NCBI RefSeq assembly: GCF_003050835.1 | Contig: NZ_QAOJ01000017.1 | Coordinates: 1 to 64,000 of the forward strand | Direction of reading: 5' to 3' | Source: Pseudomonas sp. GV071 | Lineage (GTDB): Bacteria > Pseudomonadota > Gammaproteobacteria > Pseudomonadales > Pseudomonadaceae | Length of the DNA: 64,000 nucleotides | Part shown: one piece after another, positions 44,377-52,430 of the stretch | Layout of the letters: each line of letters begins with the position of its first letter | How positions within the stretch are numbered: position 1 is the stretch's first letter | The notes under the pieces: model-generated | The model's database searches: none | What the model was told of the DNA's origin: nothing | The model's input: the letters and a program-made list of their open reading frames with translations, nothing else | Program-made: the position numbers and the translations under genes

Positions 44377-45693
44377 GTGGAACACGCCCCCGTGCATCGC
44401 CTGAAAGCCGTTCGACTCAGCCATTTTTTACCCTCCTTGCTGTTGCTGGTAACAGGGATGGTGGCTGCCAGCTTGACGCAGCTGAATGAGTTCTTCACCT
44501 CGCTGTTCAATGTGCTGCCAACCTTGCTGCTGATTCTCGGCGGCGCCTTCTGCCTGATCTATTCCCGCCAGCGCGAGCTGTTCCTGCTGGTGGTGGTGTA
44601 CTGCGCCTACTTCCTGCTCGATACCCAGGTCGACTTCTTTCGAACCACCGGCAAAGCCCGCTCCGACACCGCGCTGGTATTCCACCTGTGCAGCCTGCTG
44701 CTGCCGCTGCTGTATGGCATCTACGCCGCGTGGGTCGAGCGCACCCACCTGGTCCGCGACCTAGTGGCCCGCTCGGCGGTGTTGCTGGCGGTTGGCGCGG
44801 TGGTGATCGGCCTGGCGCAGCGCTACCCCGAAGGCATGCTCGAATGGCTGGCGCAGATCCGCTGGCCGTCGCTGCACGCCGACTGGATGAGCATGGTGCA
44901 GCTGGCCTACCCGCTGTTCCTGCTGGCCTTTATCGGCCTGATCGCGCAATACATTTATAAGCCGCGGCCGCTGCATGCGGCGCAGTTGGTCGGTTTGCTC
45001 GGCCTGTGCTGGATGTTGCCCAAGACCTTCCTGCTGCCCCACGGCCTGAACGTGATGAGCAGCCAGGTGATGCTGATTCTCGCCGTGGCAGTGGCGCATG
45101 AGGCCTATCAGATGGCCTTTCGCGATGAGCTCACCGGCCTGCCCGGTCGCCGCGCGCTCAATGAACGGCTGCCGCGTCTGGGCCGCAACTATGTGATCGC
45201 CATGGCTGACGTCGACCACTTCAAGAAATTCAACGACACCCACGGCCACGACGTGGGCGACCAGGTGCTGCGTGTGGTCGCCAGCCAGTTGCGCAAGATC
45301 GGCGGTGGCGGCAAGGCCTATCGTTATGGCGGAGAGGAATTCACCCTGGTGTTCTCCGGCAAGACTCTGGAAGAGTGCAAACCGCACCTGGAAGCAGTGC
45401 GCCAATTGGTGGAAACCTACGTGATCCAATTGCGCGACAAGGGCAGCCGTCCGCAGAACGACACCAAGGGTAAACAACGCCGCGGCGCCGCAGCGGCCAC
45501 CAGTGTGTCGGTGACCGTGAGCATCGGCGTGGCGGAAAAGGAAAGCGACCAGCGCACCCCTGAAGAGGTGATCAAAGCCGCTGACCGCGCGCTTTACGCG
45601 GCCAAGGCCGCTGGGCGCAACTGCGTCGTTCAGCATGGCCAGAACCGCCGCGGGGCGGTACGGGTGGCCGCCAGCAAAGCCCCGGCCGCCTGA
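44377..45693 (+). CDS. Membrane diguanylate cyclase (GGDEF)
   Basis: About 438 residues; start is a GTG at 44377 (or 44392) with no clear ribosome site, so the N-terminus is uncertain. About seven TMs fill residues 15-240. The GGDEF domain covers about 245-420: DELTGLPGRRALNERL, metal site MADVDHFKKFNDTHGHDVGD and active-site loop YRYGGEEF, all intact. The inhibitory RxxD site that normally precedes GGDEF is missing (GGGG instead), so product feedback is unlikely there. A 25-residue Lys/Gly-rich insertion sits before the last strand. It interrupts the dehydrogenase cluster. Confidence 0.88.
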   Translation: MEHAPVHRLKAVRLSHFLPSLLLLVTGMVAASLTQLNEFFTSLFNVLPTLLLILGGAFCLIYSRQRELFLLVVVYCAYFLLDTQVDFFRTTGKARSDTALVFHLCSLLLPLLYGIYAAWVERTHLVRDLVARSAVLLAVGAVVIGLAQRYPEGMLEWLAQIRWPSLHADWMSMVQLAYPLFLLAFIGLIAQYIYKPRPLHAAQLVGLLGLCWMLPKTFLLPHGLNVMSSQVMLILAVAVAHEAYQMAFRDELTGLPGRRALNERLPRLGRNYVIAMADVDHFKKFNDTHGHDVGDQVLRVVASQLRKIGGGGKAYRYGGEEFTLVFSGKTLEECKPHLEAVRQLVETYVIQLRDKGSRPQNDTKGKQRRGAAAATSVSVTVSIGVAEKESDQRTPEEVIKAADRALYAAKAAGRNCVVQHGQNRRGAVRVAASKAPAA

Positions 45694-45815
45694 AGCGCCC
45701 GGTACGCTTATAGGCGCGCATTCAGCGCGCACACGGTGATTGTCCCAGGCACGGGGCCGGCAGTAGTTTGTCGGCCTCGATGACGCTTACCGCGTCCCTG
45801 CCAAGGAGAATCTCC

Positions 45816-47609
45816 ATGCCCGAATACAAGGCTCCCCTGCGCGACATGCGCTTTCTGGTCGACGAAGTTTTCGACTTCCACGCTGGCTATGCAGCCATGG
45901 GCGCAGTCGACGCCTCGCCGGACATGGTCAATGCCATCCTTGAGGAAGGTTCGAAGTTCTGCGAGCAGGTCATCGCCCCGCTGAACCGCTCCGGTGACGA
46001 AGAGGAATGCCACTTCGACAACGGCGTGGTCACCACACCGAAAGGTTTCAAGGAAGCCTTCCAACAGTTCGCCGAAGGCGGCTGGATGAGCCTGTCGGTC
46101 GACCCGAACTACGGTGGCCAGGGCCTGCCGCACTCATTGGGCTTGTTGTTCAGCGAAATGATCGGCTCCAGCAACTACGCCTGGGGCATGTACCCGGGCC
46201 TGACCCAGGGCGCCATGGCGGCCATCTACGCCCACGGCACCGAAGAGCAGAAGCAGGCCTACCTGACGCGCATGACCGCCGCCAGCTGGACCGGCACCAT
46301 GTGCCTCACCGAAGCCCACTGCGGCACTGACCTGGGCCTGATCAAAACCCGCGCCGTGCCTCAGGCGGATGGCAGCTACGCGCTGACCGGGAGCAAGATT
46401 TTCATCTCCTCCGGTGAGCACGATATGAGCGACAACATCGTCCACCTGGTACTGGCCAAACTGCCGGACGCACCAGCGGGCACCAAAGGCATCTCGCTGT
46501 TTATCGTGCCCAAATTCATTCCCGGCGCTGACGGTGAAGCCGGCGAGCGCAACGCCGTGAGCTGTGGCTCCATCGAACACAAGATGGGTATCAAGGGCTC
46601 GGCCACCTGCGTAATCAACTTCGATAACGCCAAGGGCTTCCTGATTGGTGAGCTGAACAAAGGCCTCAACTGCATGTTCACCATGATGAACCATGCGCGG
46701 TTGGGCACCGGTATGCAGGGCCTTTGCCTGGGCGAAACCAGCTACCAGGGCGCACTCAAATACGCCACCGAGCGCCTGCAAATGCGTTCGCTGACCGGCG
46801 CCAAGGCCCCGGAAAAATCCGCTGACCCGATCATCGTCCACCCGGACGTACGGCGCATGCTGTTGACCATGAAAGCCTTCAACGAAGGCAACCGCGCGCT
46901 GTCGTACTTCTGCGCCCAGTTGCTCGACCAACTGCACGCCGACACCGCCGAACAGCGCCAGCAAGCCGAAGACCTGCTGGCCTTCCTCACGCCGATCTGC
47001 AAAGCCTTTATGACCGAGACCGGCCTTGAGGTGACCAACCACGGTATGCAGGTGTTTGGTGGCCACGGCTTTATCCGCGAGTGGGGCATGGAGCAATTGG
47101 TGCGCGACTGCCGCATTGCCCTGCTGTACGAGGGCACCAACGGCATTCAGGCCCTCGACCTGCTCGGCCGTAAGGTGCTCGGCAGCCAAGGCAAACTGCT
47201 GCGCGGCTTTACCAAGCTGGTGCACAAGTTCTGCGAAGCCAACGCCGCGCATCCGCAGCTGCAAGGGCCGTTCGCCCAGCTGGCGAGCTTGAATAAAGAG
47301 TGGGGCGAGTTGACCACCAAGGTCGGCATGGCCGCGATGAAAAACCCCGACGAAGTGGGCGCTGCAGCGACCGACTACCTGATGTTCTCCGGCTATGTGG
47401 TGCTGGCCTACTTCTGGCTGCGCATGGCAGTGGTTGCCCAGGAAAAACTTGACGCCGGCAGCGGCGATGCCGCGTTCTACCAAGCCAAGCTGGCCACTGC
47501 TGACTTCTACTTCAAACGCCTGCTGCCGCGCACCCTGGTGCACCGTGCCGGCGTGGAAGCGGGCAGCGAAAGCCTGATGCAACTGAGCGCCGAGCAGTTC
47601 GCCGGTTAA
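45816..47609 (+). CDS. Acyl-CoA dehydrogenase (paralogue 2)
   Basis: 597 residues from ATG 45816, with AAGGAGA just before. Same architecture as paralogue 1: MPEYKAPLRDMRFLVDEVF at the N-terminus, MCLTEAHCGTDLG and KIFISSGEHDMSDNIVH in the flavin domain, catalytic Glu in LLYEGTNGIQALDLLGRKV. A full-length protein with no missing motif. Possibly the PA0507 counterpart. Chain-length preference cannot be read by eye. Confidence 0.93.
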   Translation: MPEYKAPLRDMRFLVDEVFDFHAGYAAMGAVDASPDMVNAILEEGSKFCEQVIAPLNRSGDEEECHFDNGVVTTPKGFKEAFQQFAEGGWMSLSVDPNYGGQGLPHSLGLLFSEMIGSSNYAWGMYPGLTQGAMAAIYAHGTEEQKQAYLTRMTAASWTGTMCLTEAHCGTDLGLIKTRAVPQADGSYALTGSKIFISSGEHDMSDNIVHLVLAKLPDAPAGTKGISLFIVPKFIPGADGEAGERNAVSCGSIEHKMGIKGSATCVINFDNAKGFLIGELNKGLNCMFTMMNHARLGTGMQGLCLGETSYQGALKYATERLQMRSLTGAKAPEKSADPIIVHPDVRRMLLTMKAFNEGNRALSYFCAQLLDQLHADTAEQRQQAEDLLAFLTPICKAFMTETGLEVTNHGMQVFGGHGFIREWGMEQLVRDCRIALLYEGTNGIQALDLLGRKVLGSQGKLLRGFTKLVHKFCEANAAHPQLQGPFAQLASLNKEWGELTTKVGMAAMKNPDEVGAAATDYLMFSGYVVLAYFWLRMAVVAQEKLDAGSGDAAFYQAKLATADFYFKRLLPRTLVHRAGVEAGSESLMQLSAEQFAG

Positions 47610-47695
47610 GCGCCTAGGCTGAACAGGAGCCCGCCCATGTGGCGAGCTTTTTGTTTTCTGCAGCGATGAAATACTCAAGACCGATGCTGATTAAG

Positions 47696-47724
47696 CTCCC
47701 CTTGCCCGCTTGCGGGAGAGGGGA
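47696..47724. repeat. Hairpin repeat, family C
   Basis: CTCCCCTTGCCCGC TT GCGGGAGAGGGGA, an imperfect stem related to 5335-5358 and 18411-18450. It lies between dehydrogenases 2 and 3. Confidence 0.6.
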
Positions 47725-47868
47725 CCGACCGCGCTACGGTCATGACTGTGGCGCGACCTATCGGTCGCACCATGACCCTATGTGTCTGAAAAGTTGTTCG
47801 GTTAAACTCCGACCCCTGCCCCATACCGGCCGCTGGGCCGTATCGTTGGATCGTTCGAGGATCGTCAC

Positions 47869-49647
47869 ATGGCCGACTACAAAGCTCCCCTGCGCGATAT
47901 GCGCTTTGTCCTCAATGAAGTATTTGAGGTCTCCAAACTCTGGCAGCAGCTGCCTGCGCTGGCAGAAACCGTCGATGCCGACACCGCCGAGGCGATCCTC
48001 GAAGAAGCCGGCAAGGTCACTGCCAAAACCATCGCCCCGCTGAACCGCAGCGGCGACGAAGAAGGCTGCCGCTGGAACAACACCGTGGTCAACACCCCGG
48101 CTGGCTTCCCGGAAGCCTACAAGATTTACGGTGAAGGCGGCTGGGTTGGCGTCGGTGGCGACCCTACCTACGGCGGCATGGGCATGCCCAAGGTGCTCGG
48201 CGCGCAAGTTGAGGAAATGCTCAACGCCGCCAACCTGTCGTTCGGTCTGTACCCGATGCTGACCGCCGGCGCTTGCCTGTCGATCAACGCCCACGCCAGC
48301 GCCGAGCTGAAAGAAACCTACCTGCCGAACATGTATGCCGGCGTCTGGGCAGGCTCCATGTGCCTGACCGAACCGCATTCGGGTACTGACCTGGGCATCA
48401 TCCGCACCAAGGCCGAGCCGCAGGCTGATGGCTCGTTCAAAGTCACCGGCACCAAGATCTTCATCACCGGCGGCGAGCACGACCTCACCGAAAACATCAT
48501 CCACCTGGTACTGGCCAAACTGCCGGACGCCCCAGCGGGCTCCAAAGGCATTTCGCTGTTCCTGGTACCGAAGTTCATGGTCAATGCCGACGGCAGCCTG
48601 GGCGAGCGCAACACCGTTACCTGCGGCTCCATCGAACACAAGATGGGTATCCAGGGTTCGGCTACCTGCGTGATGAACTTCGACGGCGCCACCGGCTACA
48701 TCATCGACGGCCCGAACAAAGGCCTGGCCGCGATGTTCACCATGATGAACTACGAGCGTCTGGGCGTGGGTATCCAGGGCCTGGCCGCAGGCGAACGCTC
48801 CTACCAGAGCGCGGTGGAATATGCCCGTGACCGTCTGCAAAGCCGCGCGCCAACCGGCCCGGTAGCCAAAGACAAAGTCGCCGACCCGATCATCGTGCAC
48901 CCGGACGTGCGCCGCATGCTGCTGACCATGAAGGCCAGCAACGAAGGTGGCCGTGCGTTCTCCAGCTACGTGGCGATGCAGCTCGACACCGCCAAGTTCA
49001 GCGAAGACGCCACTACCCGCAAACGCGCGGAGGAGCTGGTTGCCTTGCTGACCCCGATCGCCAAAGCCTTCCTCACCGACCTCGGTCTGGAAACCACCGT
49101 GCACGGCCAGCAGATCTTCGGCGGCCACGGCTTTATCCGTGAGTGGGGCCAGGAGCAACTGGTACGTGACGTGCGCATCACCCAGATCTACGAAGGCACT
49201 AACGGCATCCAGGCCCTCGACCTGGTCGGCCGCAAGATCGTCGGCAGCGGCGGTGCGTTCTACAAGCACTTCGCCGATGAGATCAAAGCCTTCACCGGCA
49301 GCGCCGACGCCTCGCTGGCCGAGTTCGTCGAGCCGTTGAAAGCCGCCGTCGCCAACCTTGACGACCTGACCGCCTGGGTGCTGGAAAGCGCCAAGGGCAA
49401 CCCGAATGAAATCGGCGCGGCCTCGGTGGAATACCTGCACGTGTTCGGTTACACCGCCTATGCCTACATGTGGGCACTGATGGCGCGTGCGGCACTGGGC
49501 AAGGAAGGTCAGGACGAGTTCTACGCCAGCAAACTGGGCACCGCGCGTTTCTACTTCGCCCGCCTGCTGCCGCGTATCCACTCCCTGACTGCTTCGGTGA
49601 AAGCCGGTAGCGAGTCGCTGTTCCTGCTCGACGCTTCGCAGTTCTGA
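47869..49647 (+). CDS. Acyl-CoA dehydrogenase (paralogue 3, FadE-like)
   Basis: 592 residues, beginning MADYKAPLRDMRFVLNEVFE. Flavin-domain motif MCLTEPHSGTDLG (Ser replacing the Cys of paralogues 1 and 2), KIFITGGEHDLTENIIH, catalytic Glu in QIYEGTNGIQALDLVGRKI. It resembles PAO1 PA0508, reported for medium-chain acyl-CoA, as I recall. A terminator follows 18 bases after the stop. Confidence 0.93.
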   Translation: MADYKAPLRDMRFVLNEVFEVSKLWQQLPALAETVDADTAEAILEEAGKVTAKTIAPLNRSGDEEGCRWNNTVVNTPAGFPEAYKIYGEGGWVGVGGDPTYGGMGMPKVLGAQVEEMLNAANLSFGLYPMLTAGACLSINAHASAELKETYLPNMYAGVWAGSMCLTEPHSGTDLGIIRTKAEPQADGSFKVTGTKIFITGGEHDLTENIIHLVLAKLPDAPAGSKGISLFLVPKFMVNADGSLGERNTVTCGSIEHKMGIQGSATCVMNFDGATGYIIDGPNKGLAAMFTMMNYERLGVGIQGLAAGERSYQSAVEYARDRLQSRAPTGPVAKDKVADPIIVHPDVRRMLLTMKASNEGGRAFSSYVAMQLDTAKFSEDATTRKRAEELVALLTPIAKAFLTDLGLETTVHGQQIFGGHGFIREWGQEQLVRDVRITQIYEGTNGIQALDLVGRKIVGSGGAFYKHFADEIKAFTGSADASLAEFVEPLKAAVANLDDLTAWVLESAKGNPNEIGAASVEYLHVFGYTAYAYMWALMARAALGKEGQDEFYASKLGTARFYFARLLPRIHSLTASVKAGSESLFLLDASQF

Positions 49648-49665
49648 TGACGTTTCAGCGCTAAC

Positions 49666-49693
49666 AAAAAGCCCCGCCGATGCGGGGCTTTTT
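49666..49693. terminator. Bidirectional rho-independent terminator
   Basis: AAAAAGCCCCGC CGAT GCGGGGCTTTTT follows dehydrogenase 3. It also faces the converging endonuclease-like gene. Confidence 0.93.
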
Positions 49694-49720
49694 GTTGCAG
49701 GTGTCGTTTGCAGGTCGGGC

Positions 49721-49784
49721 CAATCGCGGCTGAAGCCGCTCCTACGGATTGTGGATCTCGTAGGAGCGGCTTCAGCCGCGATTG
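49721..49784. repeat. REP-like dimeric hairpin, family B variant
   Basis: CAATCGCGGCTGAAGCCGCT and CCTACG (49721-49746) are exactly inverted at 49759-49784, with a 12-base loop. The core GGAGCGGCTTCAGCCGCGA is close to, but distinct from, the copies at 8763 and 19464. Confidence 0.9.
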
Positions 49785-49787
49785 CCT

Positions 49788-50447
49788 TTACTCCTGTGTC
49801 AACTGATCCGCTGCCGCCGGCGCATCGATATACCGATTGCGGGTGCCTTGCAGTGCTTCAATCTGGTCGTTGCGGGCTTTTTCCTCGGCGTCTGGCGGAT
49901 CGATCTGGTTCCACTTCTTGTACATCTGCAGCTGGCCAACAATGGGAAGGCCGTATTCGCTGCGCATGTAAAAAATCGCCCGGGCGACGTTGCCCTTGGC
50001 CGAGTCCGGTGGCTCGATCAACTGGAAGCTGGCTTTGAGCTGGCAACCAATGTCACTGAACTTGCTCGACACCCCCTCGCCCAACTCGCCGAATTGCGCG
50101 TTTCGCCGCGCCAGTTCCACCAGGCTGAGGGCCGGGTAGAGGTTGTGCAGGTCGCTCAACATAAAGGGGTACTGCGGGTTGGCAGTGGTGCATTGCTCGT
50201 CGGTGACGCAGCGCAGCGCCGATTTGATCTGCTTGACCGTGTACACCAGGCTGGCCGTGACCTGGCCGCGCTCACCGGTAAATGGCTTGGCGCAATACAG
50301 GGTTGTGCCACCTTTGGCGTAGAGCTGTTTCCAGAAGAATTGGTCGACCGCGACCTTGGGATCGGAGAGTTGATTCTGGCCGCCAGCGAAGGCGGTGGAA
50401 CAAGCGCAAAACGTTAAACCAACGAAGGCAACTGCTACTGCGCGCAT
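49788..50447 (-). CDS. Endonuclease I-like secreted protein lacking the usual catalytic His
   Basis: 219 residues with a signal peptide (MRAVAVAFVGLTFCACSTAFA). Endonuclease I (EndA/NucM/Vvn) features are visible: LYAKGGTTLYCAKPFTGERG, SDLHNLYPA (residues 98-106, metal-binding Asn kept), the RRNAQFGELGEG strand, NVARAIFYMRSEYGL and MYKKWNQIDPPDAEEKARND. The EHVVPA-type block holding the catalytic His and a metal-ligand Glu should precede DLHNL, but here that place reads VYTVKQIKSALRC. Cysteines (YC, RC, QC, GC) suggest two disulfides. It may be an inactive or altered nuclease. Confidence 0.75.
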   Translation of the reverse strand: MRAVAVAFVGLTFCACSTAFAGGQNQLSDPKVAVDQFFWKQLYAKGGTTLYCAKPFTGERGQVTASLVYTVKQIKSALRCVTDEQCTTANPQYPFMLSDLHNLYPALSLVELARRNAQFGELGEGVSSKFSDIGCQLKASFQLIEPPDSAKGNVARAIFYMRSEYGLPIVGQLQMYKKWNQIDPPDAEEKARNDQIEALQGTRNRYIDAPAAADQLTQE

Positions 50448-50571
50448 GAGACGAAACCCCAGGGAACTGCTGTATCGGCGTTGTTATAGTTTTGTTGTTT
50501 TGTAGGACAAAGCGAGTCTAACAAGAGCCCTGTCACAAAATAAAGCCGGCCTAAGGCATGGTTTACAACGG

Positions 50572-50589
50572 TGTAAGCCAAAACTTACA
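50572..50589 (+). promoter_or_regulatory. GacA upstream activating sequence (perfect palindrome)
   Basis: TGTAAG CCAAAA CTTACA is the exact form of the conserved GacA box found upstream of rsmX, rsmY and rsmZ. It lies about 55 bases before the predicted RNA start, the spacing known for these genes. Confidence 0.9.
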
Positions 50590-50644
50590 AAGCGTGCTGC
50601 TAATCGCCGCTACCGCCTGTCACAGAGCGTCGTTAATCTCCTGC

Positions 50645-50770
50645 CCATGGACGTTGCGCAGGAAGCGCCTAGGAACGAATAGGGATACGCTGGATTTCCA
50701 TCAGGACGATGGACGATTACGGACGTCAGGACACAGTCTGCAAAGCCCCGCCTCGGCGGGGTTTTCTTTT
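50645..50770 (+). ncRNA. Gac-regulated Rsm-type small RNA (RsmX/RsmY class)
   Basis: About 120 bases, ended by a strong terminator (CCCCGCC/GGCGGGG at 50746-50761 plus a T-rich run). Nine GGA motifs occur between 50649 and 50731. Two sit in hairpin loops: GCGC-AGGAA-GCGC (50656-50668) and TCCATC-AGGAC-GATGGA (50697-50713), the arrangement that titrates RsmA/RsmE. TTGCGCAGGAAGCGCC near the 5' end is typical of RsmX and RsmY. The GacA box upstream fixes the regulation. The exact start (about 50645) is estimated from spacing. By position I cannot decide between rsmX and rsmY. Confidence 0.88.
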
Positions 50771-50782
50771 TTCAGGCAGACC

Positions 50783-50813
50783 AAAAAAACACCGACTTTG
50801 TGTCGGTGTTTTT
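50783..50813. terminator. Rho-independent terminator of the DUF347 gene
   Basis: AAAAAAACACCGAC TTTGT GTCGGTGTTTTT, 17 bases beyond the DUF347 stop. It is symmetric and also backs up the Rsm RNA terminator. Confidence 0.88.
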
Positions 50814-50829
50814 GTTTGTGCGGATTCTG

Positions 50830-51585
50830 TTACGCCGCCTCGATGGCCGCCTGATTGTCGCGCCGGTTCTTGTGCACCGTGGCGGCAACCACCAGCAGCA
50901 GAAGGATTGCCGCGAGTACCGCTGACGAGCCGATGGTGCCGAAATCCAGGCCGCCTTTTTCGTGTGGCTTGGTTAGCACGTCACCCAGGGTGGCGCCGAA
51001 CGGGCGGGTCAGCACGAAGGCCAGCCAGAACAGCAGCACCGACGAGATGCGGGTGTAGAAGTGCAGCAGCACGACCACCGCGATGGTGCTGCCAATCAGC
51101 AGCGCGCCACCGGCAAAACCCAGGCCCGAGTCGTCGGCCAGGTAATCGCCCAGCGCCGTGCCCAGGGTGTTGGAGAACAGAATCGCGATCCAGTAGAACA
51201 GCTCGCCCTTGAAGGTGCGCACGTGGTTCACCGACAGCGAGCCTTCGCTCCAGCGCCAGACGGCCAGGGTGACCAGCAAAATAGTGATCAGCAGCGCCGA
51301 GCCGGTGGCGTAACCCAGGCCCAGGGTGCGGTCCATAAAGTCCGACATGGTGGTGCCGGCGGTGCTGGTGGAGAGAATCACGATCCAGTACAGCATCGGG
51401 TTGTAGGTTTTGGCTTTGAGTTGGGTGATCAGGGTGATCAGAAACACGCTGATCAGAATCAGTGAGCTGATGGCGTAGCCAACATTGAGGGTCATCGACA
51501 GCAAGTCCCCGGCGGTTTCGCCGAGGGTGGTTGCGCAAATTTTCATCACCCAGAAGGCCAGGGTGATCTGTGGAAGTTTATTCAT
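50830..51585 (-). CDS. COG4705/DUF347 membrane protein with four internal repeats
   Basis: 251 residues from ATG 51585. The protein is nearly all membrane and consists of four copies of the DUF347 unit, each with a T/S-x(1-2)-G-x-T/A-x-x-D core: TLGETAGDLLS, TAGTTMSDFMD, TLGTALGDYLAD and FGATLGDVLT. Each is followed by two helices (for example SLILISVFLITLITQL). Eight TMs are expected. The repeated acidic residue buried in a membrane helix suggests cation binding or transport, but no function is established to my knowledge. The first 50 codons of the longer open frame are not protein-like and were excluded. Confidence 0.83.
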   Translation of the reverse strand: MNKLPQITLAFWVMKICATTLGETAGDLLSMTLNVGYAISSLILISVFLITLITQLKAKTYNPMLYWIVILSTSTAGTTMSDFMDRTLGLGYATGSALLITILLVTLAVWRWSEGSLSVNHVRTFKGELFYWIAILFSNTLGTALGDYLADDSGLGFAGGALLIGSTIAVVVLLHFYTRISSVLLFWLAFVLTRPFGATLGDVLTKPHEKGGLDFGTIGSSAVLAAILLLLVVAATVHKNRRDNQAAIEAA

Positions 51586-51751
51586 CGGCGTGCATTCCTG
51601 AGGCGGAGTAGATGGCGTGATGGCTGTGCACGCCGGACGACATCCTGGCCTGCCAAGAGTCGTTACTGGATGTTTCGGAATGCAGAATGCAAAGGCGGGG
51701 GTGAAAAAAAGGTCAACGGCAGATGAAAAAAACATCGCAGGTCAAATAGGG

Positions 51752-51782
51752 CGGTCTGCCCAGGGCGGACAGACCGTTTTTT
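51752..51782 (+). terminator. Terminator-like hairpin on the plus strand
   Basis: CGGTCTG CCCAGGGCGGA CAGACCG is followed by six T on the plus strand. Both flanking genes are on the minus strand, so its purpose is unclear. It may be a stem at the 3' end of the FMN reductase message read in reverse. Confidence 0.4.
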
Positions 51783-51789
51783 GCCGCAT

Positions 51790-52350
51790 TCAGCCTTTGC
51801 TGTGCAACGCCACCCATTGCGCGTAGGTGTCGATGAATTTCTGCAGAAACGGCTTGATGCCATCGCTCAATGTGCCGTCCTCGCTGAAGAAACTGCCGGC
51901 GCCGCCCAGGTAGGCTTCCGGCTGCTGCAGCATGTGCACGTCGAGAAACACCATGGACTGCCGCAGATGATGGTTGGCCCCAAAGCCACCCACCGCGCCC
52001 GGCGAGGCGCTGACCACGCCGCCGGCCTTGCCGCTGAACACGCTCTGGCCATAAGGCCGCGAGCCGACATCGATGGCATTTTTCAGCGGCGCCGGTACCG
52101 AGCGGTTGTATTCCGGGGTGATGAATAACAGCGCTTCGGCAGCTTTCACTTTTTCGCGAAACGCCGTGTAGGCGGCGGGCGCCGGGGTAACGTCGATGTC
52201 TTCGTTGTACAGCGGCAGGTCGCCGATTTCGACAATTTCCAACTGCAGCGAGGGCGGTGCCAGCTCGGCCAGTGCCAGGGCCAGCTTACGGTTGATCGAA
52301 GCTTTACGCAGACTGCCAACCAATACCGCGACGCGATGAACCTTGCTCAT
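51790..52350 (-). CDS. NADPH-dependent FMN reductase (quinone/chromate reductase family)
   Basis: 186 residues, full length for the NADPH_red family. The start reads KVHRVAVLVGSLRKASINRKLA, whose SLRKxSxN loop binds FMN phosphate. LLFITPEYNRSVPAPLKNAID is the second flavin loop, and FSGKAGGVVSASPGAVGGFGA the third. GAGGAG lies before the ATG. These flavoenzymes reduce quinones, chromate or azo compounds by two electrons and protect from redox stress. It stands alone, ahead of the LysR gene. Confidence 0.9.
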   Translation of the reverse strand: MSKVHRVAVLVGSLRKASINRKLALALAELAPPSLQLEIVEIGDLPLYNEDIDVTPAPAAYTAFREKVKAAEALLFITPEYNRSVPAPLKNAIDVGSRPYGQSVFSGKAGGVVSASPGAVGGFGANHHLRQSMVFLDVHMLQQPEAYLGGAGSFFSEDGTLSDGIKPFLQKFIDTYAQWVALHSKG

Positions 52351-52430
52351 GGTGACTCCTCAGGCGGGATGGAAAAGGGTGAGCTAGGAACTATAGCTGG
52401 CCTTTGCCGCTGCACCGCCCGGCCTAGAGC

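Noticed and set aside
50558..50854. Open frame covering the Rsm RNA
   Set aside because: It includes the GacA box and terminator hairpin and is not protein-like; the RNA explanation accounts for all signals.
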